Of a stretch of DNA of 64,000 nucleotides, positions 16,420 through 24,821 are shown piece by piece. The stretch is from Prescottella defluvii. Its GTDB lineage: Bacteria > Actinomycetota > Actinomycetes > Mycobacteriales > Mycobacteriaceae. The notes beneath the pieces are model-generated. The model was not told where the DNA came from and made no database searches. It saw nothing but the letters and a program-made list of their open reading frames with translations. The translations under genes were made by a program, and so were the position numbers. The DNA is taken from assembly GCF_000738775.1 (NCBI RefSeq), contig NZ_JPOC01000046.1:1-64000 (forward strand), read 5' to 3'. The stretch's first letter is position 1. Each line of letters starts with the position of its first letter.

Positions 16420-17307
16420 ATGAGTTCAGCTGCCTCGACCGACGACCGTCGTTACGTCCTGTCTCTGGGTTGCCCCGACCGCACCGGCATCGTGGCCCGC
16501 ATCTCCGCGTTCCTCGCCGAGATCGGCGGCTGGATCGTCGAGGCCGCGTACCACGCGGATGCCGACACCGGTTGGTTCTTCACCCGGCAGGCGGTGCGGG
16601 CGTCGTCGATCAGCCTGAGCCTCGAGGAGATGCGGGAGAAGTTCGCGGCCGTCGCCGCCGAACTGGGTCCCGAGACGGAGTGGACGCTCACCGACACCGG
16701 CGAGCGCAAGCGCGTCGTGCTGCTGGTCAGCAAGGAGGGCCACTGCCTGCACGACATCCTCGGCCGGGTCGCGGCGGGCGAACTGCAGTGCGAGATCGCC
16801 GCGGTGATCGGCAACCACCCGGATCTCGAGCGCGTCACCAAGCGTCACGGCGTCGACTTCCACTACGTGTCGTTCCCGAAGGATCCCGCCGAGCGCGGGC
16901 CGGCGTTCGAGCAGGTCCGCAAGCTGGTCGACGTGCACGACCCGCACGCGGTGGTGCTGGCCCGGTTCATGCAGGTGCTGCCGGCCGAACTGTGTGAACA
17001 CTGGGCCGGACGCGCGATCAACATCCATCACAGCTTCCTGCCGTCGTTCGTCGGTGCCCGCCCGTACCACCAGGCGTTCACGCGTGGCGTGAAGCTGATC
17101 GGCGCCACGTGCCACTACGTGACGGCCGAACTCGACGCCGGCCCCATCATCGAGCAGGACGTCATCCGCGTCGATCACACCGACGAGGTGTCGGACATGG
17201 TCCGCCAGGGGCGTGACATAGAGAAGCTGGTTCTCGCCCGCGGCCTGCGGTGGCACCTGGAGGACCGCGTCCAGGTGCACGGCCGCAAGACGGTCGTCTT
17301 CAGCTGA
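16420..17307 (+). CDS. purU: Formyltetrahydrofolate deformylase PurU
   Basis: The 295-residue protein has an N-terminal ACT domain (about residues 10-90, YVLSLGCPDRTGIVARISAFLAE) and a C-terminal formyltransferase-like domain. The catalytic triad is visible as Asn201 and His203 in AINIHHSFLPSF and Asp239 in TAELDAGPIIEQD. It hydrolyses 10-formyl-THF to formate and THF, balancing one-carbon pools in the cytosol. It lies 17 bases after the broken methyltransferase frame on the same strand and convergent with the following hydrolase. Confidence 0.95.
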   Translation: MSSAASTDDRRYVLSLGCPDRTGIVARISAFLAEIGGWIVEAAYHADADTGWFFTRQAVRASSISLSLEEMREKFAAVAAELGPETEWTLTDTGERKRVVLLVSKEGHCLHDILGRVAAGELQCEIAAVIGNHPDLERVTKRHGVDFHYVSFPKDPAERGPAFEQVRKLVDVHDPHAVVLARFMQVLPAELCEHWAGRAINIHHSFLPSFVGARPYHQAFTRGVKLIGATCHYVTAELDAGPIIEQDVIRVDHTDEVSDMVRQGRDIEKLVLARGLRWHLEDRVQVHGRKTVVFS

Positions 17308-17313
17308 CGACGG

Positions 17314-18348
17314 CTACGCGAGGCTGCGCAGGCGTTCGATCTCGGCGTTGAAGTCGGCGACGGCCTCGACGGACGTCATGTGACCGATGCCGGCGAGCAC
17401 GATCAGCCGGTCGAGGTGCTCGGCGTCGTCGAGGGCCTGCGCCAGCCGGCGGGCATGCGACGGTGGCGTGAGCCGGTCCGCGGTGCCCACCAGGACCGCG
17501 GTCGGCACCGTCAGGTTGTTCAGCCCGTCCTTGATGTCGAGGGTGCTCAGTGCCGCGCCCCAGCCGCCGCGGGTACGCGGATGGCACTCGCTGACGATGC
17601 GCTCGCAGAAGGCGACCTCCGCGGGCGTGGCGCCCGGCGCCAGCGCGACGTACTTGATCGCACGCGTGGTCACCGGGGACGCCGGCATCGGCAGGGCCGA
17701 ACCCAGCACCGCCCGACCGACGGGCACCGGGACTCGCGGAAAGCGTTGCGGGAGCGGGATGACCGTGGTCTCGGCGACGAGACTGTCGGTGCCGGTACTG
17801 GCCAGCAGCACAGACTGGGCGTACTGCTCCACCTGCTCGGGGTACTTGCCGGCCCACGCGACGATGCTCATGCCGCCCATGCTGTGCCCGACGATCTCGG
17901 CCTTGCGTCCGTCCCGGACGGTCGCGGCGAGGACGGCGGCCAGGTCGTCGGCGAGGACGTCCGGGCTCAGCGGGTTCCGCCCGATGCCACTGCGACCGTG
18001 GCCGCGCTGGTCGTAGGTGATGACGCGGTACTTCTCGGCGAGCGCGTTGACCTGCGGGTTCCAGAAGTCGGCGGAGCACGTCCAGCCGTGGCTGAGCACG
18101 ATCGGATCGGCGTCGGGTGATCCGTAGGCCCGCACGTGCAGTTCCGCGCCGTCGGCGCTGGTGACGGGGATGATCTCCGGATCGATGCGCGGTGTGGCGA
18201 ACAGCGCCGCCTCGTCCCCGGGATCTGCTGTCGCCGAACGGTTCCGAGCTCGCGCCGCAACAACGGCACCACCCGCGAGCGCCACCGCTGCCGCTGCACC
18301 GATCACCGTCCACAGCATTCTGTGCGACTTCCGTACCGCCACTTCCAC
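17314..18348 (-). CDS. Membrane-anchored alpha/beta hydrolase
   Basis: The 344-residue protein has one N-terminal membrane segment (about residues 11-33) and an alpha/beta hydrolase domain. SHGWTCS (about 86-92) marks the oxyanion region, Ser156 in GHSMGG is the nucleophile, and GIGHMTSVE near the end holds the catalytic His. It is probably an envelope-side esterase or peroxidase-like hydrolase of unknown substrate. Two in-frame GTG codons (18348 and 18342) compete as start; AGGA and GGGGAG lie upstream of both. Confidence 0.82.
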   Translation of the reverse strand: MEVAVRKSHRMLWTVIGAAAAVALAGGAVVAARARNRSATADPGDEAALFATPRIDPEIIPVTSADGAELHVRAYGSPDADPIVLSHGWTCSADFWNPQVNALAEKYRVITYDQRGHGRSGIGRNPLSPDVLADDLAAVLAATVRDGRKAEIVGHSMGGMSIVAWAGKYPEQVEQYAQSVLLASTGTDSLVAETTVIPLPQRFPRVPVPVGRAVLGSALPMPASPVTTRAIKYVALAPGATPAEVAFCERIVSECHPRTRGGWGAALSTLDIKDGLNNLTVPTAVLVGTADRLTPPSHARRLAQALDDAEHLDRLIVLAGIGHMTSVEAVADFNAEIERLRSLA

Positions 18349-18360
18349 TCCCCTGTTCCT

Positions 18361-19122
18361 CTAGCCGGCGCGCGTCGAGTCCGATTCGGGCGCAACCTGT
18401 TCCAGCTGACTCGCGGCTTTCGCGAGCGCCTTCGAAATCTGTTCCTCCATCGCCTCGGTGAACAGTGCGTGCACCGCGTCGTGCGCGAGCGGACGCACCT
18501 GGTTCACCAGCGCGGCCACTTCCGAGACCGTCGCCGGATCGAGGTCGAGTGTGCCGCCCTCGGGCGCGAGGTACCGGTCGGAGACCAGTTCGACGAACCG
18601 GGCGGCGACGTCACCGAGGTCACGGCGCACCGCCTCGGTCTGTTCGAGGATGTCCGCGAGCGGGACCCCGGCGTCGACGAGGACCTGGGCGGCCTCCATG
18701 AGTCGCGGGTTCGCGACGGAGTACTCCTTGCCGGCCTTGGCCAGCACACCCAGTTGGGTGCCGAGCGCGATGTTGGCCTCGGTGGTCTGGTCGCCGAACA
18801 TCCGTCGCAGCTCCGACATCGTCAGCTTCGCGGCCCGGCGGTACTTCTTCCACCGTCCGCCCGGATCGTCGGTCTCGAGGACGTCGCGCACCTGCAGCCC
18901 GTACTGCGCCGCGGTGAGCAGTTCGCTGATGGTGGCGAACGTGTATCCGCGGTCGAGCATCCGGCCGATGAGGTTGAGCCGCGCCAGGTGCGACTCGTTG
19001 TACCAGCCGGCGCGCCCCTCCTTGCGTGGCGGCGGCAGCAGACCACGATCCTGGTAGACCCGTACATTCCGCACACTGACACCGGCCTCACGAGCGAGGT
19101 CGTCGATGCGGTATTCCTTCAT
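18361..19122 (-). CDS. MerR-family transcriptional regulator
   Basis: ATG 19122 has GGGAAGG six bases upstream, giving 253 residues; the longer open frame to 19269 overlaps the AurF-like gene and is not needed. The N-terminal winged helix (MKEYRIDDLAREAGVSVRNVRVYQDRGLLPPPRKEGRAGWYNESH region) is the MerR DNA-binding domain. The C-terminal part is a long helical effector domain without an obvious metal-binding Cys pattern. It lies 89 bases downstream of the AurF-like gene on the same strand and may regulate it. Confidence 0.85.
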   Translation of the reverse strand: MKEYRIDDLAREAGVSVRNVRVYQDRGLLPPPRKEGRAGWYNESHLARLNLIGRMLDRGYTFATISELLTAAQYGLQVRDVLETDDPGGRWKKYRRAAKLTMSELRRMFGDQTTEANIALGTQLGVLAKAGKEYSVANPRLMEAAQVLVDAGVPLADILEQTEAVRRDLGDVAARFVELVSDRYLAPEGGTLDLDPATVSEVAALVNQVRPLAHDAVHALFTEAMEEQISKALAKAASQLEQVAPESDSTRAG

Positions 19123-19211
19123 GTTGCGCCTTCCCCACTGGGACCGCGACGGCGTCAGCGGTTCCGGCGCGGTCGACGGTGTGGGGAATTCTATCGCGGT
19201 GAGTGTGGGCA

Positions 19212-20147
19212 CTAGATGATGTGCGCCCGGCGCAGCAGCGCCGTCGACGGTCCACCGATCAGCCCGCACTCGTCGAGGAACTCGATGGTCTTGCGGGAAC
19301 CCTCACGGATCATCTCGTGGTAGTGCGTGTTGTTCTTCGCCGCCAGCTTCGCCTCCTCGACGTCGAGCCCGGCGGCCGCATAGACCTGCTCGTTCACGAG
19401 ACACGTGACGACGAAGTAGGCGGTGACACCCAGCACCAGGCGCTGGTAGGCGAGTTTGCGGCGAGACAGCGACCGGACCCGTCGGACCGTTTCCTCGCGC
19501 GCGAACTTGATGTGCCGAGCCTCCTCGAGGACGTGAATCCTGCTCACGGTGCGGGTGAGCGGCTGCACCCGCTCGTCCTTCATGAAGTCGCGCTGCATCA
19601 TGTCGAGGATCTCCTCGGCGAACAGCGTGCCGCCGTACGCGAGCGACCCGGACGCCGTGGACTTGAACAGCCTGGCCGAGTTACGGATCCATCGCTTCGG
19701 CCGGTACGACGGGATCCCGAACCGCTGCGCCGAGCGGGCGAACATCGTGGAGTGCCGGCACTCGTCGGCGATCTCGGTGAGCGCGAACTGCACGTGCGGG
19801 GTGGCCGGGTCGTGCGAGTAGATGTCGCGCAGCAGCATCTGCATGAGGATCATCTCGAACCAGATGCCGGTGCCGGCGACGCTCGCGGCCTCGTGCTTGG
19901 TGAGCGTGATGCGCTGCTCCTCGCTCATGCGCTCCCACAGTTCGGTGCCGTAGAGGCTGCACCACTCGGGCGTCATGCCGTAGAGATCGTCAGGAATCGG
20001 CGCCGCCCAGTCGACCTCGACGAGCGGGTCGTACGACTTGCGGGCCGACGACGCGAGCAGTCGCGCCGCGGTGTCCTGCCGATCCCCGACCCGCATGCGG
20101 CGGGACTGCGGGGCCGGCACGGATTCCCGGTGATGAGTGATCGACAT
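19212..20147 (-). CDS. AurF-like diiron oxygenase
   Basis: ATG 20147 follows AGGAG with six bases, giving 311 residues. The protein matches the AurF (p-aminobenzoate N-oxygenase, PF11583) family. The ferritin-like iron ligands appear as KHEAASVAG, EIADECRHSTMF, AEEILD and LEEARHIKFA (ExxH-type motifs). It should use O2 and a diiron centre for N-oxygenation or a related oxidation; the natural substrate in rhodococci is unknown. It is followed by the MerR regulator and preceded by a good promoter. Confidence 0.85.
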   Translation of the reverse strand: MSITHHRESVPAPQSRRMRVGDRQDTAARLLASSARKSYDPLVEVDWAAPIPDDLYGMTPEWCSLYGTELWERMSEEQRITLTKHEAASVAGTGIWFEMILMQMLLRDIYSHDPATPHVQFALTEIADECRHSTMFARSAQRFGIPSYRPKRWIRNSARLFKSTASGSLAYGGTLFAEEILDMMQRDFMKDERVQPLTRTVSRIHVLEEARHIKFAREETVRRVRSLSRRKLAYQRLVLGVTAYFVVTCLVNEQVYAAAGLDVEEAKLAAKNNTHYHEMIREGSRKTIEFLDECGLIGGPSTALLRRAHII

Positions 20148-20237
20148 CGTCAACTCCTGCTCGAGCCGGTGATCGCGCTGGTCGCGTTCACGCAGGTCAT
20201 GCGCTGGAAACAGCCCGTATCCGGGCATAAATCGACG

Positions 20238-20265
20238 ATAACACTGTCACAATGAGCGTTGTCAA
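20238..20265 (-). promoter_or_regulatory. Sigma-70-like promoter of the AurF-like gene
   Basis: On the minus strand TTGACA (20265-20260), a 16-nt spacer and TGTTAT (20243-20238) precede the gene. The spacer contains an imperfect inverted repeat around CAACGCTCATTG. This is the usual geometry for a MerR-type operator between -35 and -10, so the neighbouring MerR protein is a candidate regulator. Confidence 0.5.
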
Positions 20266-20321
20266 GGTTTATCTGTAACTGTTAGTCAACAGATGGTTGG
20301 AACAGCGCTCGGAGCGAGCAG

Positions 20322-20615
20322 TTACCAGCGGGGGCCGCGCTGGATGTCGTCGACCCGCGGGCGGACGTCGACGAGATAGACGCAGATCGCGACCACGGCG
20401 ATCAAGCCGAAGATGCCGACCACCGGGAGCACCAGCAGCACGAGCAGCGCAGCCACCAGGATGCCGAGCCAGATCGGCTTGCTCAGCTTGTCGACGGCAG
20501 TGAAGGCGTCCTTACGCTGGCGTGCCGCATGGAAGATCGCATAGGCGGCACCACCCAGCGCGAGAAGCTGGAGCGCCGACATGATCAAACCGGTGAAGCT
20601 GTGGACGTTGAACAC
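20322..20615 (-). CDS. DUF2516 small membrane protein (Rv0476-like)
   Basis: GTG 20615 gives 97 residues and has TAGGAT six bases upstream, so it is probably leaderless. There are two membrane segments (about 8-28 and 45-80, the second long enough for two passes) and a charged C-terminal tail VDVRPRVDDIQRGPRW. This is the DUF2516 family, found beside hbhA in mycobacteria. Function unknown. Confidence 0.85.
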   Translation of the reverse strand: MFNVHSFTGLIMSALQLLALGGAAYAIFHAARQRKDAFTAVDKLSKPIWLGILVAALLVLLVLPVVGIFGLIAVVAICVYLVDVRPRVDDIQRGPRW

Positions 20616-20621
20616 GTATCC

Positions 20622-20627
20622 ATCCTA
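20622..20627 (-). promoter_or_regulatory. -10 hexamer TAGGAT of the DUF2516 gene
   Basis: TAGGAT, six bases, then GTG 20615 on the minus strand. Confidence 0.5.
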
Positions 20628-20644
20628 CGAGGCAAGGCGGGCAA

Positions 20645-20672
20645 GCCCCCGCGCAACGGCTTGCGCGGGGGC
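20645..20672. terminator. Terminator hairpin downstream of the hbhA-like gene
   Basis: Perfect 12-bp arms GCCCCCGCGCAA (20645-20656) and TTGCGCGGGGGC (20661-20672) around a 4-nt loop. It lies between the end of the hbhA-like gene and the DUF2516 promoter. Confidence 0.75.
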
Positions 20673-20699
20673 CCGGTTTCCCGATGTGGGTTCGTTCGG

Positions 20700-21581
20700 T
20701 CAGTCCGTGCTGCCCTTGGCGGGAGCCTTCTTGGCGGCCGGGGCCTTCTTCGCGGCGGTGGCCGGCGCGGTCTTGGCCGGTGCAGCCTTGGCGGGTGCAG
20801 CCTTGGCCGGCGCGGTCTTGGCGGGGGCAGCCTTGGCGGGCGCCGTCTTCTTCGCGGGGGCCGGGGCAGCCTTCGGGGCGGCGGCCTCGACCCGCTCGGC
20901 GGCGGCCTCGGACGTGGCCTCGGCACGCTCACCGGCGCCGACGACGCGGCTGGCGACGGAGTCGCCGGTCTCGGACAGGCGCTCGGCGACAGTGTCACTC
21001 GTCTCCGACAGCACCACGGCGGCCTCGTCGGCCACATCGCTGATGCGGCCCGCGGCGCGGCCGGCGAGCTTGGCGGCCTGCTCGCCGAGTTCCCGCGTCT
21101 GACGTGCCACGGTGCCGAGTGCTTCCTCGGTCAGCTCGACGGCGTCGCCGAACACGGCCTCGGCGCGCCCCAGCTGCTCCTCGACGGCGGGCTGCTTGCG
21201 GATGCGCTCGACGGCTTCCTCGCCACGCTCGGCGAGGGAGACGTACAGGTCGGAGGCCACCTTCAGGTACGCCTCGGCGACCTTGCGCAGCTCGTCGGCG
21301 GTGAAGCGCTCGCGCAGCTCGGCGAGTTCCTCGGGCAGCTCGGACGGCAACGCGGCGAGACGCTCGCGCAGCTGCTCGACACCCTCGGACACCTCACCGG
21401 GCAGGTTGGCCCAGCGCTCGCGGGCCTCTTCGAGGCGCTCGGAGACGTCGGTGTTGGTGTTCTCGGCGCGCGAGCGCACCTGGGACACGACGTCGGCGAC
21501 GGCCTGGACGACGAGGTCGCCGGTGCCGACGGCGGCGTAGAACGGGGTCTTCACGTTGTCGATGATCTTCGGATCAGTCAT
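20700..21581 (-). CDS. hbhA: Heparin-binding haemagglutinin-like protein (HbhA)
   Basis: ATG 21581 follows AGGAG with eight bases, giving 293 residues. The N-terminal three quarters are a long coiled coil rich in Ala, Glu and Arg. The C-terminus, from about residue 225, is a Lys/Ala/Pro repeat (PAKAAPAKTAPAK units) like the methylated heparin-binding tail of mycobacterial HbhA. HbhA is a surface and lipid-associated adhesin. Its tail here is longer and more regular than the mycobacterial one as I remember it. The start overlaps the end of the XRE regulator by 8 bp, so they are one transcription unit. Confidence 0.85.
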   Translation of the reverse strand: MTDPKIIDNVKTPFYAAVGTGDLVVQAVADVVSQVRSRAENTNTDVSERLEEARERWANLPGEVSEGVEQLRERLAALPSELPEELAELRERFTADELRKVAEAYLKVASDLYVSLAERGEEAVERIRKQPAVEEQLGRAEAVFGDAVELTEEALGTVARQTRELGEQAAKLAGRAAGRISDVADEAAVVLSETSDTVAERLSETGDSVASRVVGAGERAEATSEAAAERVEAAAPKAAPAPAKKTAPAKAAPAKTAPAKAAPAKAAPAKTAPATAAKKAPAAKKAPAKGSTD

Positions 21582-22056
21582 TCTCGGATCTCCTGTCGAG
21601 TGGATCTGCGATCTCGTGCTCTGGTTCGTCCGAGGCAGCCACACCCCCCGGGGTCTGATCAGCGGATTCGGACTGTTTCGGGTCGTTCTCGCGACAGAAC
21701 GACTCGTAGATCTCGAGGAGCACCTGCTTCTGCCGCTCGGTGATGGCACCGTCGGCCAGCAGCGCGTCCCGGACCGGGCTGTGTGGGCGCTGTTCGAGGA
21801 ATCCGGCCTGCATGTACAGGACCTCGGACGACACCCGCAAACCCTTCGCGATCTGAGCGAGGACGTCGGCGGAGGGTTTACGCAGTCCGCGTTCGATCTG
21901 ACTCAGATAGGGATTGCTGACGCCGGCGAGTTGCGCGAGCTGACGTAAGGACACCTGCGCCGCTTCCCGCTGCGACCGGATGAAACTTCCGATGTCCTGC
22001 GCGGCGCTGCTGACAACACTTGCAGCACCGCCCTTGTCGTCGGGCTCGTCGACCAT
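21574..22056 (-). CDS. XRE-family regulator (Rv0474-like)
   Basis: ATG 22056 follows GGGAG with five bases, giving 160 residues. A helix-turn-helix occupies about residues 20-80 (VSLRQLAQLAGVSNPYLSQIERGLRKPSADVLAQIAKGLRVS, given here as landmarks QLAGVSNPYLSQIERG). An acidic tail follows. By position before hbhA it corresponds to Rv0474. A perfect 10-bp inverted repeat just upstream (22099-22129) is the likely auto-operator. Confidence 0.88.
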   Translation of the reverse strand: MVDEPDDKGGAASVVSSAAQDIGSFIRSQREAAQVSLRQLAQLAGVSNPYLSQIERGLRKPSADVLAQIAKGLRVSSEVLYMQAGFLEQRPHSPVRDALLADGAITERQKQVLLEIYESFCRENDPKQSESADQTPGGVAASDEPEHEIADPLDRRSEND

Positions 22057-22098
22057 CAGTACTCCCTGTTCTGTACGCAAAATCCACGGTAGAACAGG

Positions 22099-22129
22099 GT
22101 GCTAACAATTGCAAGCACTTTGTTAGCAC
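22099..22129. promoter_or_regulatory. Likely operator of the XRE regulator
   Basis: GTGCTAACAA (22099-22108) and TTGTTAGCAC (22120-22129) form perfect 10-bp arms with an 11-nt A/T-richer spacer. It lies 43 bases upstream of the XRE gene start, where a repressor would cover the promoter. The TGCTAAC half-site recurs upstream of ramB. Confidence 0.65.
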
Positions 22130-22159
22130 TCGGCCGGGTGGGACGCCCGCAGCGCCCGA

Positions 22160-23515
22160 TCAGCCGAACATGAGCTGGGAGATCGTGTAGATCGCCAGGC
22201 CCGCGAGGGCGCCGACGACGGTGCCGTTGATGCGGATGAACTGCAGGTCCCGACCGACCTGCAGCTCGATCTTGCGGCTGGCCTCCTCGGCGTCCCACCG
22301 CTGCACGGTCTCGGTGATGACCGCGGTGATCTCGTCGGTGTAGTTCTCGGCGACGTACCGGGTGCCGGACAGCAGCCAGCCGTCGACCTTGGAGCGCAGC
22401 GCGGCGTCGTCACGCAGTCGCTCCCCCAGGTTCGCGACGTTCTCGGCAACCTTGCGGCGCAGCGTGCTGTCGGGGTCGTCGACCGATTCCATGATGAGCC
22501 GCTTGGCCACCCGCCACGTCGCGGCGGCGAGGCCGGTGATCTCCTCGCGGCCCATGATCTCGGCCTTGATCGACTCCGCCTTCGCGATCGTGGCGGGGTC
22601 GTTCTGGAGGTCGTCCGCGAAGTCGATCAGGAAGCGGTTGGCCGCAAGTCGCACCTCGTGCTCGGGGTTGGACCGGACCTTCCAGGTGAACTCGACGAGT
22701 TCCCGGTAGATCTTCTCGCCGAGCATCGAATCGACGAACTTCGGCGACCACGACGGCGAATCCCGGCTGATGACCCGGTCGATCGTGTCCTGACTGTTCA
22801 GCGCCCACTGGTGCGCGCGCTCGGCGAGCAGGTCCAGCAGCGGCATCTGCCGGTTCTCGCGCAGCAGTTCGGCGAGGACCTTCCCGATCGGCGGCCCCCA
22901 GTCGGGTTCGGCGATCCGCCGGACGATCGTGTTGTCGATGATGGCGGTGACGTCGTCGTCCTTGAGCACCTCGACGACGCCGCTCAGCAGGGTCGCGGTT
23001 TCGGCGGCGACGCGTCGCGCGTGCGCGGGTTCGGCCATCCACGTGCCGACCCGCAGCGGGATCTGGGCGTTCTCGACCTTCGCCGACACCACCTCGGGTG
23101 CGAGGAAGTTGTCGCCGACGAAGTTGCTGAGACTCTCGCCCAGCTGGTCCTTCTTCCGCTTGATGATCGCGGTGTGCGGGATCTTCAGCCCCAGCGGATG
23201 CCGAAACAGCGCGGTCACCGCGAACCAGTCGGCGAGCGCGCCGACCATGCCGGCCTCGGACGCCGCCCGGACGTACCCGACCCACGCGCCCGCGCCGCGG
23301 GTCTCCTGCCATCGGCAGAAGAAGTAGACGACGGTCGCGAACACCAGGAATCCGGTCGCGACGGCCTTCATCTTCCGGAGTTCCCGGCGTTTGGTCTCGT
23401 CGTCGAAGACGCCGGCGAACGTCGATGCGGACGACGGCGCCGACCGCGGCCGCTTCTCGGACGGAAGCGGGGTCGGTGGCGTGTGTACGGGCTGCACTGG
23501 CTGCACACTCGTCAT
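22160..23515 (-). CDS. DUF445 membrane protein
   Basis: ATG 23515 gives 451 residues; the longer open frame to 23653 overlaps the divergent TetR gene. After a disordered Pro/Ser-rich N-terminus there is a membrane helix (about 50-68), then GMVGALADWFAVTALFRHPLG, the DUF445 signature, and a long helical cytosolic region. A second membrane helix lies at the extreme C-terminus (GTVVGALAGLAIYTISQLMFG region). Function is unknown; the family is widespread in bacterial envelopes. Confidence 0.85.
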   Translation of the reverse strand: MTSVQPVQPVHTPPTPLPSEKRPRSAPSSASTFAGVFDDETKRRELRKMKAVATGFLVFATVVYFFCRWQETRGAGAWVGYVRAASEAGMVGALADWFAVTALFRHPLGLKIPHTAIIKRKKDQLGESLSNFVGDNFLAPEVVSAKVENAQIPLRVGTWMAEPAHARRVAAETATLLSGVVEVLKDDDVTAIIDNTIVRRIAEPDWGPPIGKVLAELLRENRQMPLLDLLAERAHQWALNSQDTIDRVISRDSPSWSPKFVDSMLGEKIYRELVEFTWKVRSNPEHEVRLAANRFLIDFADDLQNDPATIAKAESIKAEIMGREEITGLAAATWRVAKRLIMESVDDPDSTLRRKVAENVANLGERLRDDAALRSKVDGWLLSGTRYVAENYTDEITAVITETVQRWDAEEASRKIELQVGRDLQFIRINGTVVGALAGLAIYTISQLMFG

Positions 23516-23607
23516 TGTGCCGAAACCTGCGATCGCACCGCCGAGATCGACGTCACTCCCGCCCGGTCCGCACACTAAGCTGGCCTTCTGGATCAACCCC
23601 GGAACGG

Positions 23608-24351
23608 ATGTGGCGAACCCCAGTGCCGAAGCAAAGCGCAGATCTGCAGACAACCGAAGACACGATCGCCAAGAGCGAGAAGCCCGACGGCCGCAAGCGT
23701 CGTTGGCGTGAACACAAGATCGCGCGCCGCGAGGAGCTGGTGGACGGCACGATCGCGGCGATCCGTTCCCGGGGCCGCGACATCGGCATGGACGACATCG
23801 CGTCGGAGATCGGCGTCTCGAAGACGGTGCTGTACCGCTACTTCACCGACAAGAACGACCTCACCAGCGCGACCATGATGCGGTACGTCGAGACGATTCT
23901 CGCGCCGCGCATGTACGAGGCGATCGGCGAGGACCTCGACGAGTACGACCTGACCCGGGTCGCGATCTCGGCGTACGTCGAGACGGTCGCGTCGGACCCC
24001 GACGTGTACCTGTACGTGATGGCCAACAGCGCGGGCCCCAATCGTGACGTGGTCGCCGACTCCGAGCGGATGATCGCGGAACTGCTGGCGACGGTGCTCG
24101 GCGAGCGGTTGCGCGGCATGGACATGGACTCGGGCGGATCCGTGCCGTGGGCGTACGGCGTGGTCGGTGCCGTCCAGTTGGCGACGCACTGGTGGATCTC
24201 GAACAAGTCGATGTCGACGGACGATCTCATCGACTACCTGGTGATGATGACGTGGGGCGGGATCGCGGGCATCGCGGCGGCCAACGGTTCGCCGGCACGG
24301 TTCAAGTCGGTGCCGCACCCGCTGCGCGAGGATCCGGCCGCGACCGACTGA
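23608..24351 (+). CDS. TetR-family regulator (Rv0472c/MadR-like)
   Basis: The start is uncertain: ATG 23608 (used here, 247 residues) or GTG 23623. The N-terminal HTH reads DIGMDDIASEIGVSKTVLYRYFTDK. The basic segment before it (GRKRRWREHKIARREE) is characteristic of the mycobacterial Rv0472c group. That protein (MadR) represses the acyl-ACP desaturases desA1/desA2 in mycolic acid synthesis. Synteny supports the same group here; the target genes are not in this window. Confidence 0.8.
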   Translation: MWRTPVPKQSADLQTTEDTIAKSEKPDGRKRRWREHKIARREELVDGTIAAIRSRGRDIGMDDIASEIGVSKTVLYRYFTDKNDLTSATMMRYVETILAPRMYEAIGEDLDEYDLTRVAISAYVETVASDPDVYLYVMANSAGPNRDVVADSERMIAELLATVLGERLRGMDMDSGGSVPWAYGVVGAVQLATHWWISNKSMSTDDLIDYLVMMTWGGIAGIAAANGSPARFKSVPHPLREDPAATD

Positions 24352-24362
24352 TCAGACTCTTG

Positions 24363-24379
24363 TGTTACTCGAGGTAACA
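24363..24379. promoter_or_regulatory. Palindrome TGTTAC-TCGAG-GTAACA before the DUF4873 gene
   Basis: Perfect 6-bp arms with a 5-nt centre end three bases before the TACCCT -10 hexamer of the DUF4873 gene. Bound protein would block that promoter. The adjacent TetR regulator is a candidate. Confidence 0.5.
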
Positions 24380-24381
24380 AG

Positions 24382-24387
24382 TACCCT
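24382..24387 (+). promoter_or_regulatory. -10 hexamer TACCCT of the DUF4873 gene
   Basis: TACCCT, six bases, then GTG 24394; leaderless arrangement. Confidence 0.55.
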
Positions 24388-24393
24388 GGCGGT

Positions 24394-24747
24394 GTGACCG
24401 ACTTCACCGACGCACACGACGAGCACCCCGACGACGAACCGGACGGCTACCGGGGCCCCGCCCAGGTCACCGTCGACGGTCACCGTCCGGTCATCGTCGA
24501 TGTCGAACTCTCGGGCAACTTCGAGCCCATCAGCGGCCGGTTCGTGTGGCGCGGGCGCGTCCGTGAACTGACGGCCGCACTCGGCGGCGACGTCGTCGTA
24601 CCTCCCGGGACGGAGCTGACGATCGCCACCGCGGAGGGCTCCGGCGTTGGCAAGGTCAGCAACATGGATCTGTGGGGCAGCCACATGGTCGACGGGCTGA
24701 CGCGGCCCCCCTTCCCCGTCATGGAGGACACCGACGGGCTCCTCTAG
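24394..24747 (+). CDS. DUF4873 domain protein
   Basis: The 117-residue product starts with GTG 24394 and has no signal peptide. It shows the DUF4873 pattern: GYRGPAQVTVDG, VDVELSGNFEPISGRFVWRGRV, then a small beta domain ending near WGSHMVDGLTRPPFP. In other actinobacterial proteins this domain is appended to flavin monooxygenases; here it stands alone. Function unknown. It is followed by the ABC1 kinase gene on the same strand. Confidence 0.8.
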   Translation: MTDFTDAHDEHPDDEPDGYRGPAQVTVDGHRPVIVDVELSGNFEPISGRFVWRGRVRELTAALGGDVVVPPGTELTIATAEGSGVGKVSNMDLWGSHMVDGLTRPPFPVMEDTDGLL

Positions 24748-24821
24748 TGTGACCTGTTGCACGCAGGGCAGCCCTCGCCGACGCACTCGTTCCGTCGCTT
24801 TCTCGCATCCGGAGGTCTTCG

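Noticed and set aside
20700-20900. Short direct repeats (gccttggcgggtgca-like units) as a possible CRISPR or satellite
   Set aside because: They are the codon-level repeats of the Lys/Ala/Pro tail of the HbhA-like protein, in frame and without spacers.
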